Assembly (NCBI RefSeq): GCF_002263495.1
Contig: NZ_CP022753.1
Span: 3,906,001-3,970,000 of the forward strand
DNA length: 64,000 bases
Source of the DNA: Nocardiopsis gilva YIM 90087
Lineage (GTDB): Bacteria; Actinomycetota; Actinomycetes; Streptosporangiales; Streptosporangiaceae
Direction of reading: 5' to 3'
A program made the translations under genes and the position numbers. The notes under the pieces were generated by a model. It was not told the DNA's origin and ran no database searches. It was given only the letters and a program-made list of their open reading frames with translations. Below are positions 49,600 to 59,404 of this stretch, one piece after another (the stretch's first letter is position 1; each line of letters begins with the position of its first letter).

Positions 49600-50631
49600 C
49601 TAGCGGGCGGTCTCCTGGTGGACGAACTCCGTCAGGCGGGTGAGGACGTCCGGGTCGGTCGTGGGCAGCACGCCGTGGCCGAGGTTGAAGATGTGGCCCT
49701 CGGCGGCGCGGCCGCGGGAGAGGACGTCGCGGGTGCGCTCGGCCACGGCCTCCCACGGCGCGAACAGCGTGGCCGGGTCGAGGTTGCCCTGCAGGGCCGT
49801 CGCGGGCTGCACGCGCTGGGCGGCCTTGTCCAGCGGGACCCGCCAGTCCACGCCGACGACGTCGGCACCGGCCTCGCTGAGCAGGCTGAGCAGTTCGCCC
49901 GTGCCCACGCCGAAGTGGATGCGCGGCACGTCGAACCGGCCGAGCTCCTCGAAGATCCAGGAGGTGTGCGGCAGCACCGACGCGCGGTAGTCCTCGGCGC
50001 TGAGCGCGCCCACCCAGGAGTCGAACAGCTGCACGGCGCTGGCCCCGGCCGCGATCTGCACCTTGAGGAACTCCAGCGTGATGGCCGACAGGCGGCGCAT
50101 CAGATCGGCCCAGAGGTCCGGGGCGCCGTACATGAGAGCCTTGGTGTGCTCGTGGTTCTTCGACGGCCCCCCTTCGATCAGGTAGGAGGCGAGGGTGAAC
50201 GGCCCGCCGGCGAAGCCGATGAGCGGTCGGTCACCCAGCTCGCCGACGAGCTCGCCGACGGCCTCGGTCACGTAGGGAACGTCACCGGGGTCGAGGTCGC
50301 GCAGCCGCTTGACGCCCTCGGCGTCGCGGATCGGCTCGGCAACGACGGGGCCGACCCCGGGCTTGATGTCCAGGTCGAGGCCGATCGCCTTCAGCGGCAC
50401 GACGATGTCGCTGAAGTAGATGGCGGCGTCCACGTCGTACCGGCGCACCGGCTGCATGGTGATCTCGACGATCATGTCGGGCCGCGCGCATGCCTCCAAC
50501 ATGGGGACATCGGCGCGCACCCTGCGGTATTCGGGCAGTGAGCGCCCAGCCTGGCGCATGAACCACACCGGCGTATGTTCCACCGGGAGGCGCCGGCAGG
50601 CGCGGAGGAAAGGAGAGTCTTGCAGCGTCAC
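49600..50631 (-). CDS. hemE: uroporphyrinogen decarboxylase
   Basis: The 343-residue enzyme decarboxylates the four acetate groups of uroporphyrinogen III to coproporphyrinogen III. The signature [16 protein letters not shown] is near the N-terminus, with [14 protein letters not shown] and [17 protein letters not shown] following. GTG 50631; an AAGGAGA site lies further inside on the opposite strand only, so the start rests on homology. It supplies hemY/hemQ, which lie 1.4 kb further on the same strand. Confidence 0.94.
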   Translation of the reverse strand: MTLQDSPFLRACRRLPVEHTPVWFMRQAGRSLPEYRRVRADVPMLEACARPDMIVEITMQPVRRYDVDAAIYFSDIVVPLKAIGLDLDIKPGVGPVVAEPIRDAEGVKRLRDLDPGDVPYVTEAVGELVGELGDRPLIGFAGGPFTLASYLIEGGPSKNHEHTKALMYGAPDLWADLMRRLSAITLEFLKVQIAAGASAVQLFDSWVGALSAEDYRASVLPHTSWIFEELGRFDVPRIHFGVGTGELLSLLSEAGADVVGVDWRVPLDKAAQRVQPATALQGNLDPATLFAPWEAVAERTRDVLSRGRAAEGHIFNLGHGVLPTTDPDVLTRLTEFVHQETAR

Positions 50632-51000
50632 ACATCGATCGTGCCATGCTCCGAGCGCCCCCGTGCCCCGACTCCCCCGAGCCGCCCCGACCGGTCGATG
50701 GCCGACCCCGGCCACGGTCGCCCGAAGTGGTTCGTAACGGCGGCATCTCAGGAGGGATTCCGAGATCATCACAAAACCCCGACACGCCGGGAGAACTCCG
50801 CGATCTACGCGGTGACTCGTGCCACCGTCGTACGGTGCCCACTGTCACGCTCCGTCGCACCTCGGAGCGGTTCTCCATGGCGGTGGGGTCGTGGTCACCC
50901 CATGCCCGCTACCCGCGGACCCGGACGTCCAAGACCCTTGGCGCGCGGTGTTGTTGCACAGGATTTAGCGATTCACAAGATTAAGGCTGACGTTTCCACC
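50632..51000. other. divergent promoter region hemE / DUF3000
   Basis: About 370 bp between divergent starts. An AT-richer patch at 50950-51000 is the probable promoter/leader of the DUF3000 gene; no other gene seen. Confidence 0.4.
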
Positions 51001-51582
51001 ATGCCCCCTCTCGGCAGAGTCGATGAGGCGCCTCCCGCATTCCGGCGCGCAGTCGAGAGCCTGCGTACAGCTGTGGTCCGACCCGAGGTCACGGTCGAAG
51101 ACATCCCCGCTCCCCAGCGCCTCGCCCCCCACGCCGTCGCCAAGTCGGCGACCGTGCGCGTCGATGACGACGATGTCGCGCTGGGACGGCTGATCGTCCT
51201 CTATGACCCGGAGGGGACCCGCGACTGGCCCGGCCCCTTCCGCGTCGTCGCCTACGCCAGTGCCGATGTCGAAGCCGAGCTCGCCGCGGACCCCCTGCTC
51301 GGGCAGGTGGCCTGGAGCTGGCTGACGGAGGCGCTGGAGTCGCACGGCGCCGACCACCACACCCTCAGCGGGACGGTCACCCGCGCGACCACCGAGGGCT
51401 TCGCCGCCAAGGCGGACCAGCCCACCTCCACCGAGCTGGAACTGCGGGCGTCGTGGTCCCCCACCTCCGACGACCTGTCCGGCGACATGGCGGCCTGGCT
51501 GGACCTGCTGGCGGCGGCCGCCGGGCTGCCCCCCGCCGATGTCGCGGCCATCGCCCAGCGCCGACCGCCGTCCGGCGGATGA
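51001..51582 (+). CDS. DUF3000 domain-containing protein
   Basis: The 193-residue soluble protein contains VDEAPPAFRRAVESLRTA at the start, IPAPQRLAPHAVA, and ADPLLGQVAWSWLTEAL, the DUF3000 pattern found next to RNase D in many actinobacteria. Function unknown. The same neighbour relation holds here: RNase D starts 94 bp downstream. ATG 51001. Confidence 0.9.
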   Translation: MPPLGRVDEAPPAFRRAVESLRTAVVRPEVTVEDIPAPQRLAPHAVAKSATVRVDDDDVALGRLIVLYDPEGTRDWPGPFRVVAYASADVEAELAADPLLGQVAWSWLTEALESHGADHHTLSGTVTRATTEGFAAKADQPTSTELELRASWSPTSDDLSGDMAAWLDLLAAAAGLPPADVAAIAQRRPPSGG

Positions 51583-51676
51583 TCACGCCCGCCACGGCGG
51601 GATTCCGCCGGTCCGCTATGCCGCCGGGATACCCCGGTGGCGCATGTAAGGGGACGAAAGCACATACCGTAGTGCT

Positions 51677-52945
51677 GTGGCGAATGTGCTGAACCCCAAG
51701 ACAGATACCCCGGATCCGGAGAATCCCGGCGAACAGGACGGCCCGCAGGCCCCTCTGCTGAGTGAGCCACGGGAGGGGCTCCCGCCCGTCATCTCCGACG
51801 CGGCGCGTCTCGCCCGCGCTGTCGAGGCGTTCGCGGCGGGAAGCGGGCCCGTCGCCGTCGACGCCGAGCGCGCCTCGGGCTACCGGTACGGCCAGCGCGC
51901 CTACTTGGTCCAGCTGCGCCGGGAGGGGGCGGGGTCGGCGCTGATCGACCCGATCGCGTGCCCGGATCTGAGCGGCCTCGACGCCGCTCTCGACGACACG
52001 GAGATGGTGCTGCACGCCGCCCACCAGGACCTGCCGTGCCTGGGTGAGGTGAGCCTGCGGCCGAGTCGGCTGTTCGACACCGAGCTGGCCGGACGACTAC
52101 TCGGGTACCAGCGCGTGGGCCTGGGGTCCATGGTCGAACGGGTGCTGGGCATGCGGCTGGCCAAGGAGCACTCTGCGGTGGACTGGTCGATCCGACCGCT
52201 GCCGAAGGACTGGCTGACCTACGCCGCCCTGGATGTCGAGGTCCTGGTGGACCTTCGCGACGCTCTGCACGCGGAGCTGGAGAAGGCCGGGAAGCTGGAC
52301 TGGGCGCTGGAGGAGTTCGCCGCCGTGCTGGCCACGCCGCCCAAGGAGCCGCGGCCGGACCCGTGGCGGCGCACGTCGGGCATCCACAAGGTCCGCAACC
52401 AGCGGGGACTGGGTGTCGTCCGGGAGCTGTGGCTGGAGCGCGACCGTATCGCACAGGAGCGCGACATGTCGCCGGGCCGGGTGCTGCCCGACTCCGGGAT
52501 CGTCGAGGCCGCGACGGTGATGCCGCGCACGGCGCAGGAGCTGGGGGCGATCAAGCCGTTCAGCGTGCGGCTGGGCCGCCGGTACGTCACGACCTGGATC
52601 AAGGCGATCAACCGGGTACGCGACATGGCCCAGGCCGAGCTGCCCCAGCCCGGGGCACCGGGCGATGGTCCGCCCCCCACCAACCGCTGGGCCGACCGCG
52701 ATCCGGCCGCGGCCCGCCGCCTGGAGGCGGCGCGGTCGACGGTCAGCGAGATCGCCGAGCGCGTCGTCATGCCCACGGAGAACCTGCTCCAGCCCGACCT
52801 CGTCCGGCGGCTGTCCTGGACGCCCCCCGAGTCCATCGACGCCGATTCGGTCGCCGAGCACCTGCGCTCCAACGGTGCGCGCGCATGGCAGCTCTCGCTG
52901 ACCGCCGAGGAGCTGGCGGCAGCGTTGAAGCGGGCGAACGAGTAG
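51677..52945 (+). CDS. ribonuclease D family protein with HRDC domain
   Basis: The 422-residue protein has a DEDD 3'-5' exonuclease domain (VDAERAS; VLHAAHQDLPCL; YAALDVEVLVDL) and a C-terminal HRDC helix bundle (~220-300, LGVVRELWLERDRIAQERDMSPGRVLPD), as in RNase D, which trims tRNA and other RNA 3' ends. GTG start. Conserved pairing with DUF3000. Confidence 0.92.
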   Translation: MANVLNPKTDTPDPENPGEQDGPQAPLLSEPREGLPPVISDAARLARAVEAFAAGSGPVAVDAERASGYRYGQRAYLVQLRREGAGSALIDPIACPDLSGLDAALDDTEMVLHAAHQDLPCLGEVSLRPSRLFDTELAGRLLGYQRVGLGSMVERVLGMRLAKEHSAVDWSIRPLPKDWLTYAALDVEVLVDLRDALHAELEKAGKLDWALEEFAAVLATPPKEPRPDPWRRTSGIHKVRNQRGLGVVRELWLERDRIAQERDMSPGRVLPDSGIVEAATVMPRTAQELGAIKPFSVRLGRRYVTTWIKAINRVRDMAQAELPQPGAPGDGPPPTNRWADRDPAAARRLEAARSTVSEIAERVVMPTENLLQPDLVRRLSWTPPESIDADSVAEHLRSNGARAWQLSLTAEELAAALKRANE

Positions 52946-53282
52946 ACACGACGCGGTCGGACCCCGCGCCGCCGGCTTGTCGTCGGCCCCCGGGGGAGCG
53001 CATGCGAACGGGCCCTTTCCCGGCTCCGGTGCCTTTCTCAGCACCGAGGCCGAGACGGGGCCCGTGGCATGTCCGGAGGCCCCGCGCGCTCGCGGCTGAG
53101 CCGCTCCGCGTACGTTTAAACCACTCATCGCGTTAAAAATCCGATAAGTGAGACAACTCACGCACAGATACGCTCAAGATGCTTCCGCTGCTCGGATTTG
53201 CGGATTAAGTTATGGAATCGTGCTGTTGCTGATGCGGGGTAGCAAGGTCCGTGGCGATAAGGATTCGAGTCATGCAGGGGTG
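52946..53282. other. intergenic region before the TPR gene
   Basis: About 340 bp, with an AT-rich patch at 53113-53160 (TTTAAAC, GTTAAAAATCC) that stands out and probably holds the promoter of the TPR gene. No other gene seen. Confidence 0.4.
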
Positions 53283-54176
53283 GTGAGCCGCGTGTCGATG
53301 TGGCGCAGTCTGTTGCGCAAGACCGGATTCGTCTCCACAGGCACCCCGGCGAACGAGAACCCCGTTACCGTCCGTATTCCCGCGGTCGATCCGGGTGAGA
53401 CGCCGGCGCTACGCGCGGCATCCCTGGAGCGCACCCTCAACGACCACCACGAGGAGCTGGGCACCGAGGACCCGCGCAGTATTACGGCGCGCAACAACCT
53501 GGCCAGCAAGTACGCCCAGATCGGTCGCCGCGAGGCGGCGGTCGCCCAATTCGAGCTGGCCCTGGAGGAGGCGGTTCGGGTCCTCGGTGAGGACCACGCG
53601 CAGACCGACGTCATCCGGGAGAACCTCGCCTGGTCCTATGGGGATGTGGGGCGGCATTCCGACGCGGCCGAGCAGTGGGAGGCGCTTCTCAAGCACCGCC
53701 AGGAGAACCTGGGGCCGGTCGCCGCCGACACCGTCGCCGCGCGCGCCCGCCTGGCGGTCTCCTATCGCCGCAGTGGCCGCCACGACGCGTCGATCGCCCA
53801 CTTCGAGCGCGCGATCGAGGACTCCGCCCTTCCGGAGGAACGAGAGAACCTGCGTCTCGGGCTCAGCCTCGCCTACAGCGGGGTGGGCCGCTTCGACGAC
53901 ACCATCCAGCAGCTGCGCATGGTGCTCGCCCAGCGGCGGCGCAGGCTCGGCAACCGCCATCTCGACACCCTGGTGATCCACCACCGCCTCGGCCGCGCCT
54001 ACACCCAGGCCGGACGCAGCGCCGAAGCCGTCGAAACCCTCCAGGCCGCCTACCGCAGCGCCCTCGCCGAGGCGGGCGACCCGGAGATCCGGATGCTCAC
54101 CATGAAGATGCGCCGCGACCTCGCCGGTGCCCTCAGCGCCTCCGGCCGCCACCGCGAGGCCGCCTCGCTGTTCTGA
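53283..54176 (+). CDS. tetratricopeptide repeat protein
   Basis: The 297-residue protein consists of about five TPR-like units (ITARNNLASKYAQIGRREAAVAQFE, LAWSYGDVGRHSDAAEQWEALL, and others ending GRHREAAS). It has no signal peptide. TPR proteins mediate protein contacts; many actinomycete copies are of unknown role. Start is unclear: GTG 53283 or ATG 53298; the longer frame back to 53148 looks unlike protein. Confidence 0.82.
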   Translation: MSRVSMWRSLLRKTGFVSTGTPANENPVTVRIPAVDPGETPALRAASLERTLNDHHEELGTEDPRSITARNNLASKYAQIGRREAAVAQFELALEEAVRVLGEDHAQTDVIRENLAWSYGDVGRHSDAAEQWEALLKHRQENLGPVAADTVAARARLAVSYRRSGRHDASIAHFERAIEDSALPEERENLRLGLSLAYSGVGRFDDTIQQLRMVLAQRRRRLGNRHLDTLVIHHRLGRAYTQAGRSAEAVETLQAAYRSALAEAGDPEIRMLTMKMRRDLAGALSASGRHREAASLF

Positions 54177-54207
54177 CACCGCGGCGTCCTCGGACGACAG
54201 CCATCGC

Positions 54208-54247
54208 CGGACGGCGGGGAGGCAGAGGTCTGCAGCCCCGCCGTCCG
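54208..54247. terminator. bidirectional terminator
   Basis: Perfect 12-bp stem (54208-54219 with 54236-54247) around a 16-nt loop, between convergent TPR and dehydrogenase genes. Confidence 0.65.
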
Positions 54248-54266
54248 CGTGTCGGGCGCCCCGTCG

Positions 54267-55325
54267 TCACCGCCCCCGATACACGCCCTCGGGGGTGAGA
54301 ACGGCGGTGTTGGCGCAGTGGGCGAGCGGCCGACCGGTCAGGAAACGGCCGACCTCGGCCGCCACGATGTCGGCCGCCTTGTGCGCGACCTGGCGGCTGG
54401 CCCCGGCGACGTGCGGGGTGAGCACGACGTTGGGGGCCGAGAGGAGGCGGGAGTCGGCAGGGACCGGTTCCTCGGCGTACACGTCGAACGCCGCCGCGTG
54501 CAGATGGCCGCGCTCCAGGGCGTCGCAGACCGCGTCGTAGTCGACCAGCCCGCCGCGCGCACAGTTCACCAGAACGGCGCCCGGGCGCATCGCGGCGATC
54601 TCGGACGGGCCGAGAAGTCCCGTGGTCTCCGGTGTCAGACGGGCGTGCAGGGACACGATGTGCGCCTCGGCCAGCAGGTGGTCGAGGGCGACCTTGGTGG
54701 CGGTGCCCGCCAGAGCATCACCGGTCACATACGGGTCGTGCACCAGGACACGCGCCCCGAGCGCCGCGAGCGCGGCGGCGACCCTGCGGCCGATGGCTCC
54801 ATAACCGACGAGCCCGACGGTGGCGCCCTCGATCTCCACACCGCAGTTGTCGTAGTCGTAGAAGTCGCCGCGCCAGCGCCCGTGGCGCAGGTCGGCGTGG
54901 AGGTCGGGGATGCGGCGGGCGGCGGAAAGAATGAGGCCGAGGGTGTGCTCGGCCGTCGCGGCGGCGTTGCGCCCGGGGGCGTAGCACACGGCGACGCCGT
55001 GCCGGGTCGCCGCCTCGACGTTGACGTTGACCGGCCCGCCCCGGCTGACACAGAAGAGTTCGAGCTCCGGGCAGGCCGCCAGCACGCGCTCGGTGAGCGG
55101 CGCCATCTGCGTGACGCAGACGCGCGCGCCGCGCAGCGCTTCGATGAGTTCCTCCTCGGTGCCCGACGCCTCCTGGACCTCGGCGACGGGCCCGAAGGGC
55201 ACGTGGGGCCACGGCAGCTCCAGCTCCCGCACGTCGATGTCGGCACCCGCCTGGACGCGGACGGCGTCGGACAGCAGCCGCGGCAGCACGAAGCGGTCTC
55301 CTGCCGCGAGGACGGTGGTGGTCAT
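54267..55325 (-). CDS. D-2-hydroxyacid dehydrogenase family protein
   Basis: The 352-residue enzyme has the NAD-binding VGLVGYGAIGRRVAAALAALG, the catalytic Arg in VNCARGGLVDYDA, Glu in YAEEPVP and His in LTPHVAGASRQ. Reduces 2-oxoacids or oxidises 2-hydroxyacids, often with a phosphate or sugar-acid part. ATG with AAGGAA upstream. Same strand as the phosphatase, kinase and transporter genes to its right, so probably in the polyol/sugar cluster; substrate unknown. Confidence 0.88.
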   Translation of the reverse strand: MTTTVLAAGDRFVLPRLLSDAVRVQAGADIDVRELELPWPHVPFGPVAEVQEASGTEEELIEALRGARVCVTQMAPLTERVLAACPELELFCVSRGGPVNVNVEAATRHGVAVCYAPGRNAAATAEHTLGLILSAARRIPDLHADLRHGRWRGDFYDYDNCGVEIEGATVGLVGYGAIGRRVAAALAALGARVLVHDPYVTGDALAGTATKVALDHLLAEAHIVSLHARLTPETTGLLGPSEIAAMRPGAVLVNCARGGLVDYDAVCDALERGHLHAAAFDVYAEEPVPADSRLLSAPNVVLTPHVAGASRQVAHKAADIVAAEVGRFLTGRPLAHCANTAVLTPEGVYRGR

Positions 55326-55434
55326 GGGGATTCCTTCGGGTGATGTCGATGGTGGTGGGCGACAGCTCGATCGAGGGTGCCGCTGGCGGCTACCGAGTTT
55401 TCCCGCGCAATGTCGGGGTGCTCCTTGCTTCCTG

Positions 55435-55498
55435 CGTTGATCTCGGGGATATCGACCGAATGTCGGCCGCTATTCGGTCGATATCCCCGAGATCAACG
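55435..55498. repeat. extragenic palindrome, copy 1
   Basis: Perfect 27-bp inverted repeat (55435-55461 with 55472-55498), 10-nt loop, between the phosphatase stop and the dehydrogenase start. Its arm shares the 17-mer TGATCTCGGGGATATCG with a second element at 61860. Could be a processing or termination signal within the cluster. Confidence 0.8.
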
Positions 55499-55513
55499 TA
55501 GGGAGAGGGCGGG

Positions 55514-56155
55514 TCAGGAAATGCTCAGCCCGAGGTGGTGCGCGGCCGCGATCTCGGGCGGGACGTTGTACTCGATCAGCGCCGCGCGCCCTCCGCTCAT
55601 CCGCAGCGTCGTCAGGGCGGTGTTGCGCACGACCGGGAAGACGCGGCGGTACTCCCGCAGCGGAAGGCCGAGCAGGCGGCACAGGACCAAGCGCATCAGC
55701 GTGCCGTGCCCGACGACCAGGACGCGGCCGTCGGGGTGGGCGTCGATGATGTCGTCGAAGCAGGCCAGGGCGCGTTTGACGGCCAGGCGCGGGTCCTCGC
55801 CGCCCGGGAGGTGGTGCGCCACCGGGTCGGTGACGAACGCGGCGCGGCGCTCGGGGAAGAGCCGCTCCATCTCGGCGACGCTCTTGCCCTCCCCCTCGCC
55901 GAAGTCCACTTCGCACAGTCGCTCGTCGGCACGGGGCTCGCCCCCGATGGCCTCGGCACTGGGCAGGGCGGTCTCGCGGGCGCGGGAGAGCGTGGAGCAC
56001 CAGACCGCGTCCAGTCCGGCGCCGCCGGCCCAGGTCGCCAGCGTTTCGGCCTGGTCGTATCCGCGCGCTGTCAGCGGGACATCACTGGAGCCCGCGTAGC
56101 GGTTGTTCGCGTGCCAGGTCGTCTCGCCGTGCCGCGCCAGTACAAGGTCGGTCAC
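55514..56155 (-). CDS. histidine phosphatase family protein
   Basis: The 213-residue protein has the catalytic LARHGETTWHANNR (phospho-His) at the start and GHGTLMRL later, as in phosphoglycerate-mutase-like phosphatases. It removes phosphate from a small metabolite. GTG 56155 with AAGGAG 6 nt upstream. In the polyol/sugar cluster it could recycle sugar phosphates; substrate unknown. Confidence 0.88.
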   Translation of the reverse strand: MTDLVLARHGETTWHANNRYAGSSDVPLTARGYDQAETLATWAGGAGLDAVWCSTLSRARETALPSAEAIGGEPRADERLCEVDFGEGEGKSVAEMERLFPERRAAFVTDPVAHHLPGGEDPRLAVKRALACFDDIIDAHPDGRVLVVGHGTLMRLVLCRLLGLPLREYRRVFPVVRNTALTTLRMSGGRAALIEYNVPPEIAAAHHLGLSIS

Positions 56156-56293
56156 TGTGCACTCCTTCTCGTCGCCCGAGCGGGCCACACGCCCGCCGGG
56201 TCGTTCGTCGCGCTGCCTCGGCCGCGCCTTTTCACTGGTCAGTGCCGTTTTCTCGGTGCTACCCACTCCGTGGCACGAGCCGCTCACCCCCCT

Positions 56294-57787
56294 TCATGAC
56301 TCACTCCGCTCGTGCGCGTGCTTGGCGACCTCGGACGCGAGCCAGCCGCGGTCCCGCAGCTCGTCGATGAGCCGCAGATAGCCGTCGCGCAGGCGGGCGG
56401 TCTCCCCGGGGTCGTCGCGGGGGTCGATGGCGGCCCGGACCCGCACCATGTCGGCGGCCACCTCGGTGGGATCCCGGTGATGGGCGGCGGCGAGCACTGC
56501 CATGCCCAGTGCGGGCTCGGCGTTGGCGGGGATCAGCACCTGGCGGCCGAGGATGTCGGCGCGCAGTTGGCACCAGTAGCGGCTGCGCACGCCTCCGCCG
56601 GTGAGGCTCAGCGGGCCGTCGGTGGGGGCGCCGAGGAGGTCGAGGTAGTCGAAGCAGAGCCGTTCGATGTAGCCGACCCCTTGCAGCAGGGCCGCGTAGT
56701 GGTCGACCTCGTCGGCGGGTTGGTCGAGCAGAAACCCCTCGGCGTCGGGTGCGCTAAACGGGAACCGCTCGCCGCGCCCGACCAGGGGGTAGGCACCGGT
56801 AGCGGTGACGCCGCGTTCGGCGGCACGCGCGGACAGGTCGTCCAGGTCGCGGCCGGACAGGGCGTGGGTGAGCGCCCCGGCACCGGTGCTGGAAGCGCCG
56901 CCGGGCAGCCAGTCCCCGGTGGGCGAGCGGTGGGAGTAGACGACGCCGCCCGAGTCGCGCAAGAGCCGCGGGGTCACGCCCTTGAGCACGAGGGTGGTGC
57001 CGAGGACGGAGTTCCACGCGCCGGGCGCCAGGGCTCCGGCGCCCAACTGCGCGGCGCAGCCGTCGGTCATGCCCGCGATCACCGGTATGCCCCGCGGCAG
57101 GCCGGTGTGCTCGGACGCGGCGGCGCACACCTCCCCCAGGACGGTGCCGGGCCGTACGACGTCGGGGAGCAGCGACGCGGGGACACCGAGCTCGGCCATG
57201 ACCTCCCGCGGCCAGCGCTCCTCGATGAGGTGGTAGCCGGTCTTCAGGGCGTGGCTGGCATCAGTGGCGGTGCGGCGCCCGGTCAGCCGCCAGGTGATCA
57301 GGTCGGACTGGTGCAGCAGCAGCGCGGTGCCGGACCGGGCGCGCGGCTCGTGCTCCAGCAGCCAGAGCAGTTTCGGCAGCGCCCAGGGCGCCTGCATGCG
57401 GCCATAGCCCAACTCGGCCCAGACGTGGGCGCCGACCTCATCGGCGCGCCGTGCCTGGACGGTGGCGCGACGGTCGTCGTACATGAGGCCGGGGGTGAGC
57501 GGTGTGCCGCGGGCGTCGGCGAGCAGGATGGTGCCGGAGGTGGCGTCCACGGCCACGCCTTTGAGCCAGTGCGGCGGGACGGTGCGCAGCGCCGAGCGGC
57601 ACGCTGTGCCGACGGCGGCCCACCACTGGCCGGGGTCCTGTTCGTGGCGGTCGCCCTCGCGGTAGCCGTGCAGGGGTTCGCGGGCTTCGCCGAGGACGGC
57701 CCCGGTGGAGTCGACGGCGAGCACCCGCGCGCTCTGGGTACCGAGGTCGATGCCGACCCAGACGGCGTCCTGTCCGGTGTCACGCAC
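56294..57787 (-). CDS. FGGY family carbohydrate kinase 2
   Basis: The 497-residue kinase has VGIDLGTQSARVLAVDSTG at the start, GMTDGCAAQLGAGALAPG and SLTGGGVRSRYWCQLRADILG, the FGGY hallmarks of xylulokinase/gluconokinase-like enzymes. It phosphorylates a sugar or sugar alcohol with ATP. Start GTG 57787 overlaps the stop of the other kinase by 8 nt (GTGCGTGA), so they are coupled. Substrate unknown. Confidence 0.9.
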   Translation of the reverse strand: MRDTGQDAVWVGIDLGTQSARVLAVDSTGAVLGEAREPLHGYREGDRHEQDPGQWWAAVGTACRSALRTVPPHWLKGVAVDATSGTILLADARGTPLTPGLMYDDRRATVQARRADEVGAHVWAELGYGRMQAPWALPKLLWLLEHEPRARSGTALLLHQSDLITWRLTGRRTATDASHALKTGYHLIEERWPREVMAELGVPASLLPDVVRPGTVLGEVCAAASEHTGLPRGIPVIAGMTDGCAAQLGAGALAPGAWNSVLGTTLVLKGVTPRLLRDSGGVVYSHRSPTGDWLPGGASSTGAGALTHALSGRDLDDLSARAAERGVTATGAYPLVGRGERFPFSAPDAEGFLLDQPADEVDHYAALLQGVGYIERLCFDYLDLLGAPTDGPLSLTGGGVRSRYWCQLRADILGRQVLIPANAEPALGMAVLAAAHHRDPTEVAADMVRVRAAIDPRDDPGETARLRDGYLRLIDELRDRGWLASEVAKHAHERSES

Positions 57788-59297
57788 GTTCGTCCTCCTC
57801 TCCGGTGGGGGCGTCCGAGAGAGTGTCGGCCATCCGTCGCCAGCCGGGCCGAGTCAGGTCGCGCAGTTCGACGAACCGCTCGTAGGTGTGGGCGTACAGC
57901 TTGGCCAGGTGGGCGTCGGGTTCCCGGACGGCGCGCAGCCGGACGTGGTTCTGGGCGGCCGTGGCGAGGTCGGGGGCGCGCCCGGTGGCGACGAGTCCGC
58001 TGAGGAAAGCGCCCTTGGCGCCGACCTCGGTGTCCGTGGAGCGGATGACGGGGACGCCGGTGACATCGGCGATGAGGCCGCACCACTGGTCGCTGTTGGC
58101 TCCTCCGCCGCTGAGCCGCAGCTCGGTGATGGGCATGCGCGATGCCGCCAGGCAGTCTTTCAGGACGAGGGTCAGCCCCTCGAACACCGAACGCGCCACG
58201 CGCGCCCGGTCGTGCTCCAGGGACAGCCCCCACCAGGTGCCGCGCGCGTGCGGGTCGAGGAACGGCGCCCGCTCCCCGGCGGGTGACAGGTAGGGGAGGA
58301 ACAGGGGACCGCCGGGTTCGGGGCCCGCGCCCAGGGCGAGCCGGCCCAGCTCGGCCGGGCTCCCCGCGCCGAGGAGGGTGGCCGCCCAGGTGAGGATCTC
58401 GGTCCCGGCGAGGGTGGGGAACGCGCGCAGCAGGTGGCCGGTCGAGTCGAACGCGATCGTCAGGCCGCTGGGGTCCCCGGTGGTGTCGGGAGTGGTGGTG
58501 ACGATCTCAGTGCACAGGGTGGTGCCCAGGATGCTGCAGGCCTGGCCGTCGGCGACGGCGCCGGTGCCCATTGCGGTGGCGGCGATGTCGTAGGGCGCCA
58601 TGACGACCGGGAGGTCGGCGGGCAGCCCGAGGTCGGCCGCGGCGGCGGGGGTGAGCCCGCCGGTGCGCCGGTCGTCGCCGCGCACCTCGGGCAGCAGCTC
58701 GGCCGCCCATTCCAGGTCGAACAGGGCGAGGCCGGCGGGGTCGTAGCGGCGGGTGCGCAGGTCGAGGAAGGGAGCGGAGGCGTCGGATTCGTCCACCGCG
58801 ATCGCGCCGGTGAGCCGGTGGAACACCCAGCCGCCACAGGTGAGAACGGAGGCGGTGCGGCGCAGGCGGTCGGGGTCGTTGCGGGACAGCCAGGTGAGCA
58901 GCGCGTTGGGCAGCCCGGCGAAGGTGAGCGAGCCGTTGCGGCGGAAGGCGGCGTCCAGGACGCCGTCGGCGCGCCACTCCTCGACGATGGCCGCCGTGCG
59001 GCCGTCCGACCAGAGGATGGCCGGTCCGGTGGGCCGCCCCGCGGCGTCCACCGGCCAGCAGCCGTCACCCTGGGCGGTGACGGCCAGGAAGCCGATCGGT
59101 TCGCGGACCTGTTCGCGAACCTCGCGGATGGCGGCGGCCACCGTGTGCCAGACATCGTCCATGTCCTGCTCGGCCCAGCCGGGCCGGGGGCGGCGCACCT
59201 CCGTGGCGCGGCGGGCGACGGCGACCTCGCTCCCGCCGTCGTCGAAGACGACGGCCTTGACGATCGAGGTGCCGACATCGACGGCGATGACCGCCAT
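57780..59297 (-). CDS. FGGY family carbohydrate kinase 1
   Basis: The 505-residue kinase starts AVIAVDVGTSIVKAVVFDDGG and has LPYLSPAGERAPFLDP, RLSGGGANSDQWCGLIADVTG and VGAKGAFLSG. The GERAPF and late Gly-rich motifs recall xylulose/erythritol/LyxK kinases. ATG 59297 with AGGAGG 6 nt upstream. First kinase after the transporter; two different kinases in one cluster suggests two substrates or two steps. Confidence 0.9.
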   Translation of the reverse strand: MAVIAVDVGTSIVKAVVFDDGGSEVAVARRATEVRRPRPGWAEQDMDDVWHTVAAAIREVREQVREPIGFLAVTAQGDGCWPVDAAGRPTGPAILWSDGRTAAIVEEWRADGVLDAAFRRNGSLTFAGLPNALLTWLSRNDPDRLRRTASVLTCGGWVFHRLTGAIAVDESDASAPFLDLRTRRYDPAGLALFDLEWAAELLPEVRGDDRRTGGLTPAAAADLGLPADLPVVMAPYDIAATAMGTGAVADGQACSILGTTLCTEIVTTTPDTTGDPSGLTIAFDSTGHLLRAFPTLAGTEILTWAATLLGAGSPAELGRLALGAGPEPGGPLFLPYLSPAGERAPFLDPHARGTWWGLSLEHDRARVARSVFEGLTLVLKDCLAASRMPITELRLSGGGANSDQWCGLIADVTGVPVIRSTDTEVGAKGAFLSGLVATGRAPDLATAAQNHVRLRAVREPDAHLAKLYAHTYERFVELRDLTRPGWRRMADTLSDAPTGEEDERA

Positions 59298-59404
59298 CAG
59301 TGTCCTCCTGTCGGTGGTGGGGCCGCCGCCCGGGGGCGGCGGCTGGGATTCTCATCGAGGGGTTGGGGGAACGGGTGGCGGGAAAGGCCACCTGTTACCG
59401 CTGG

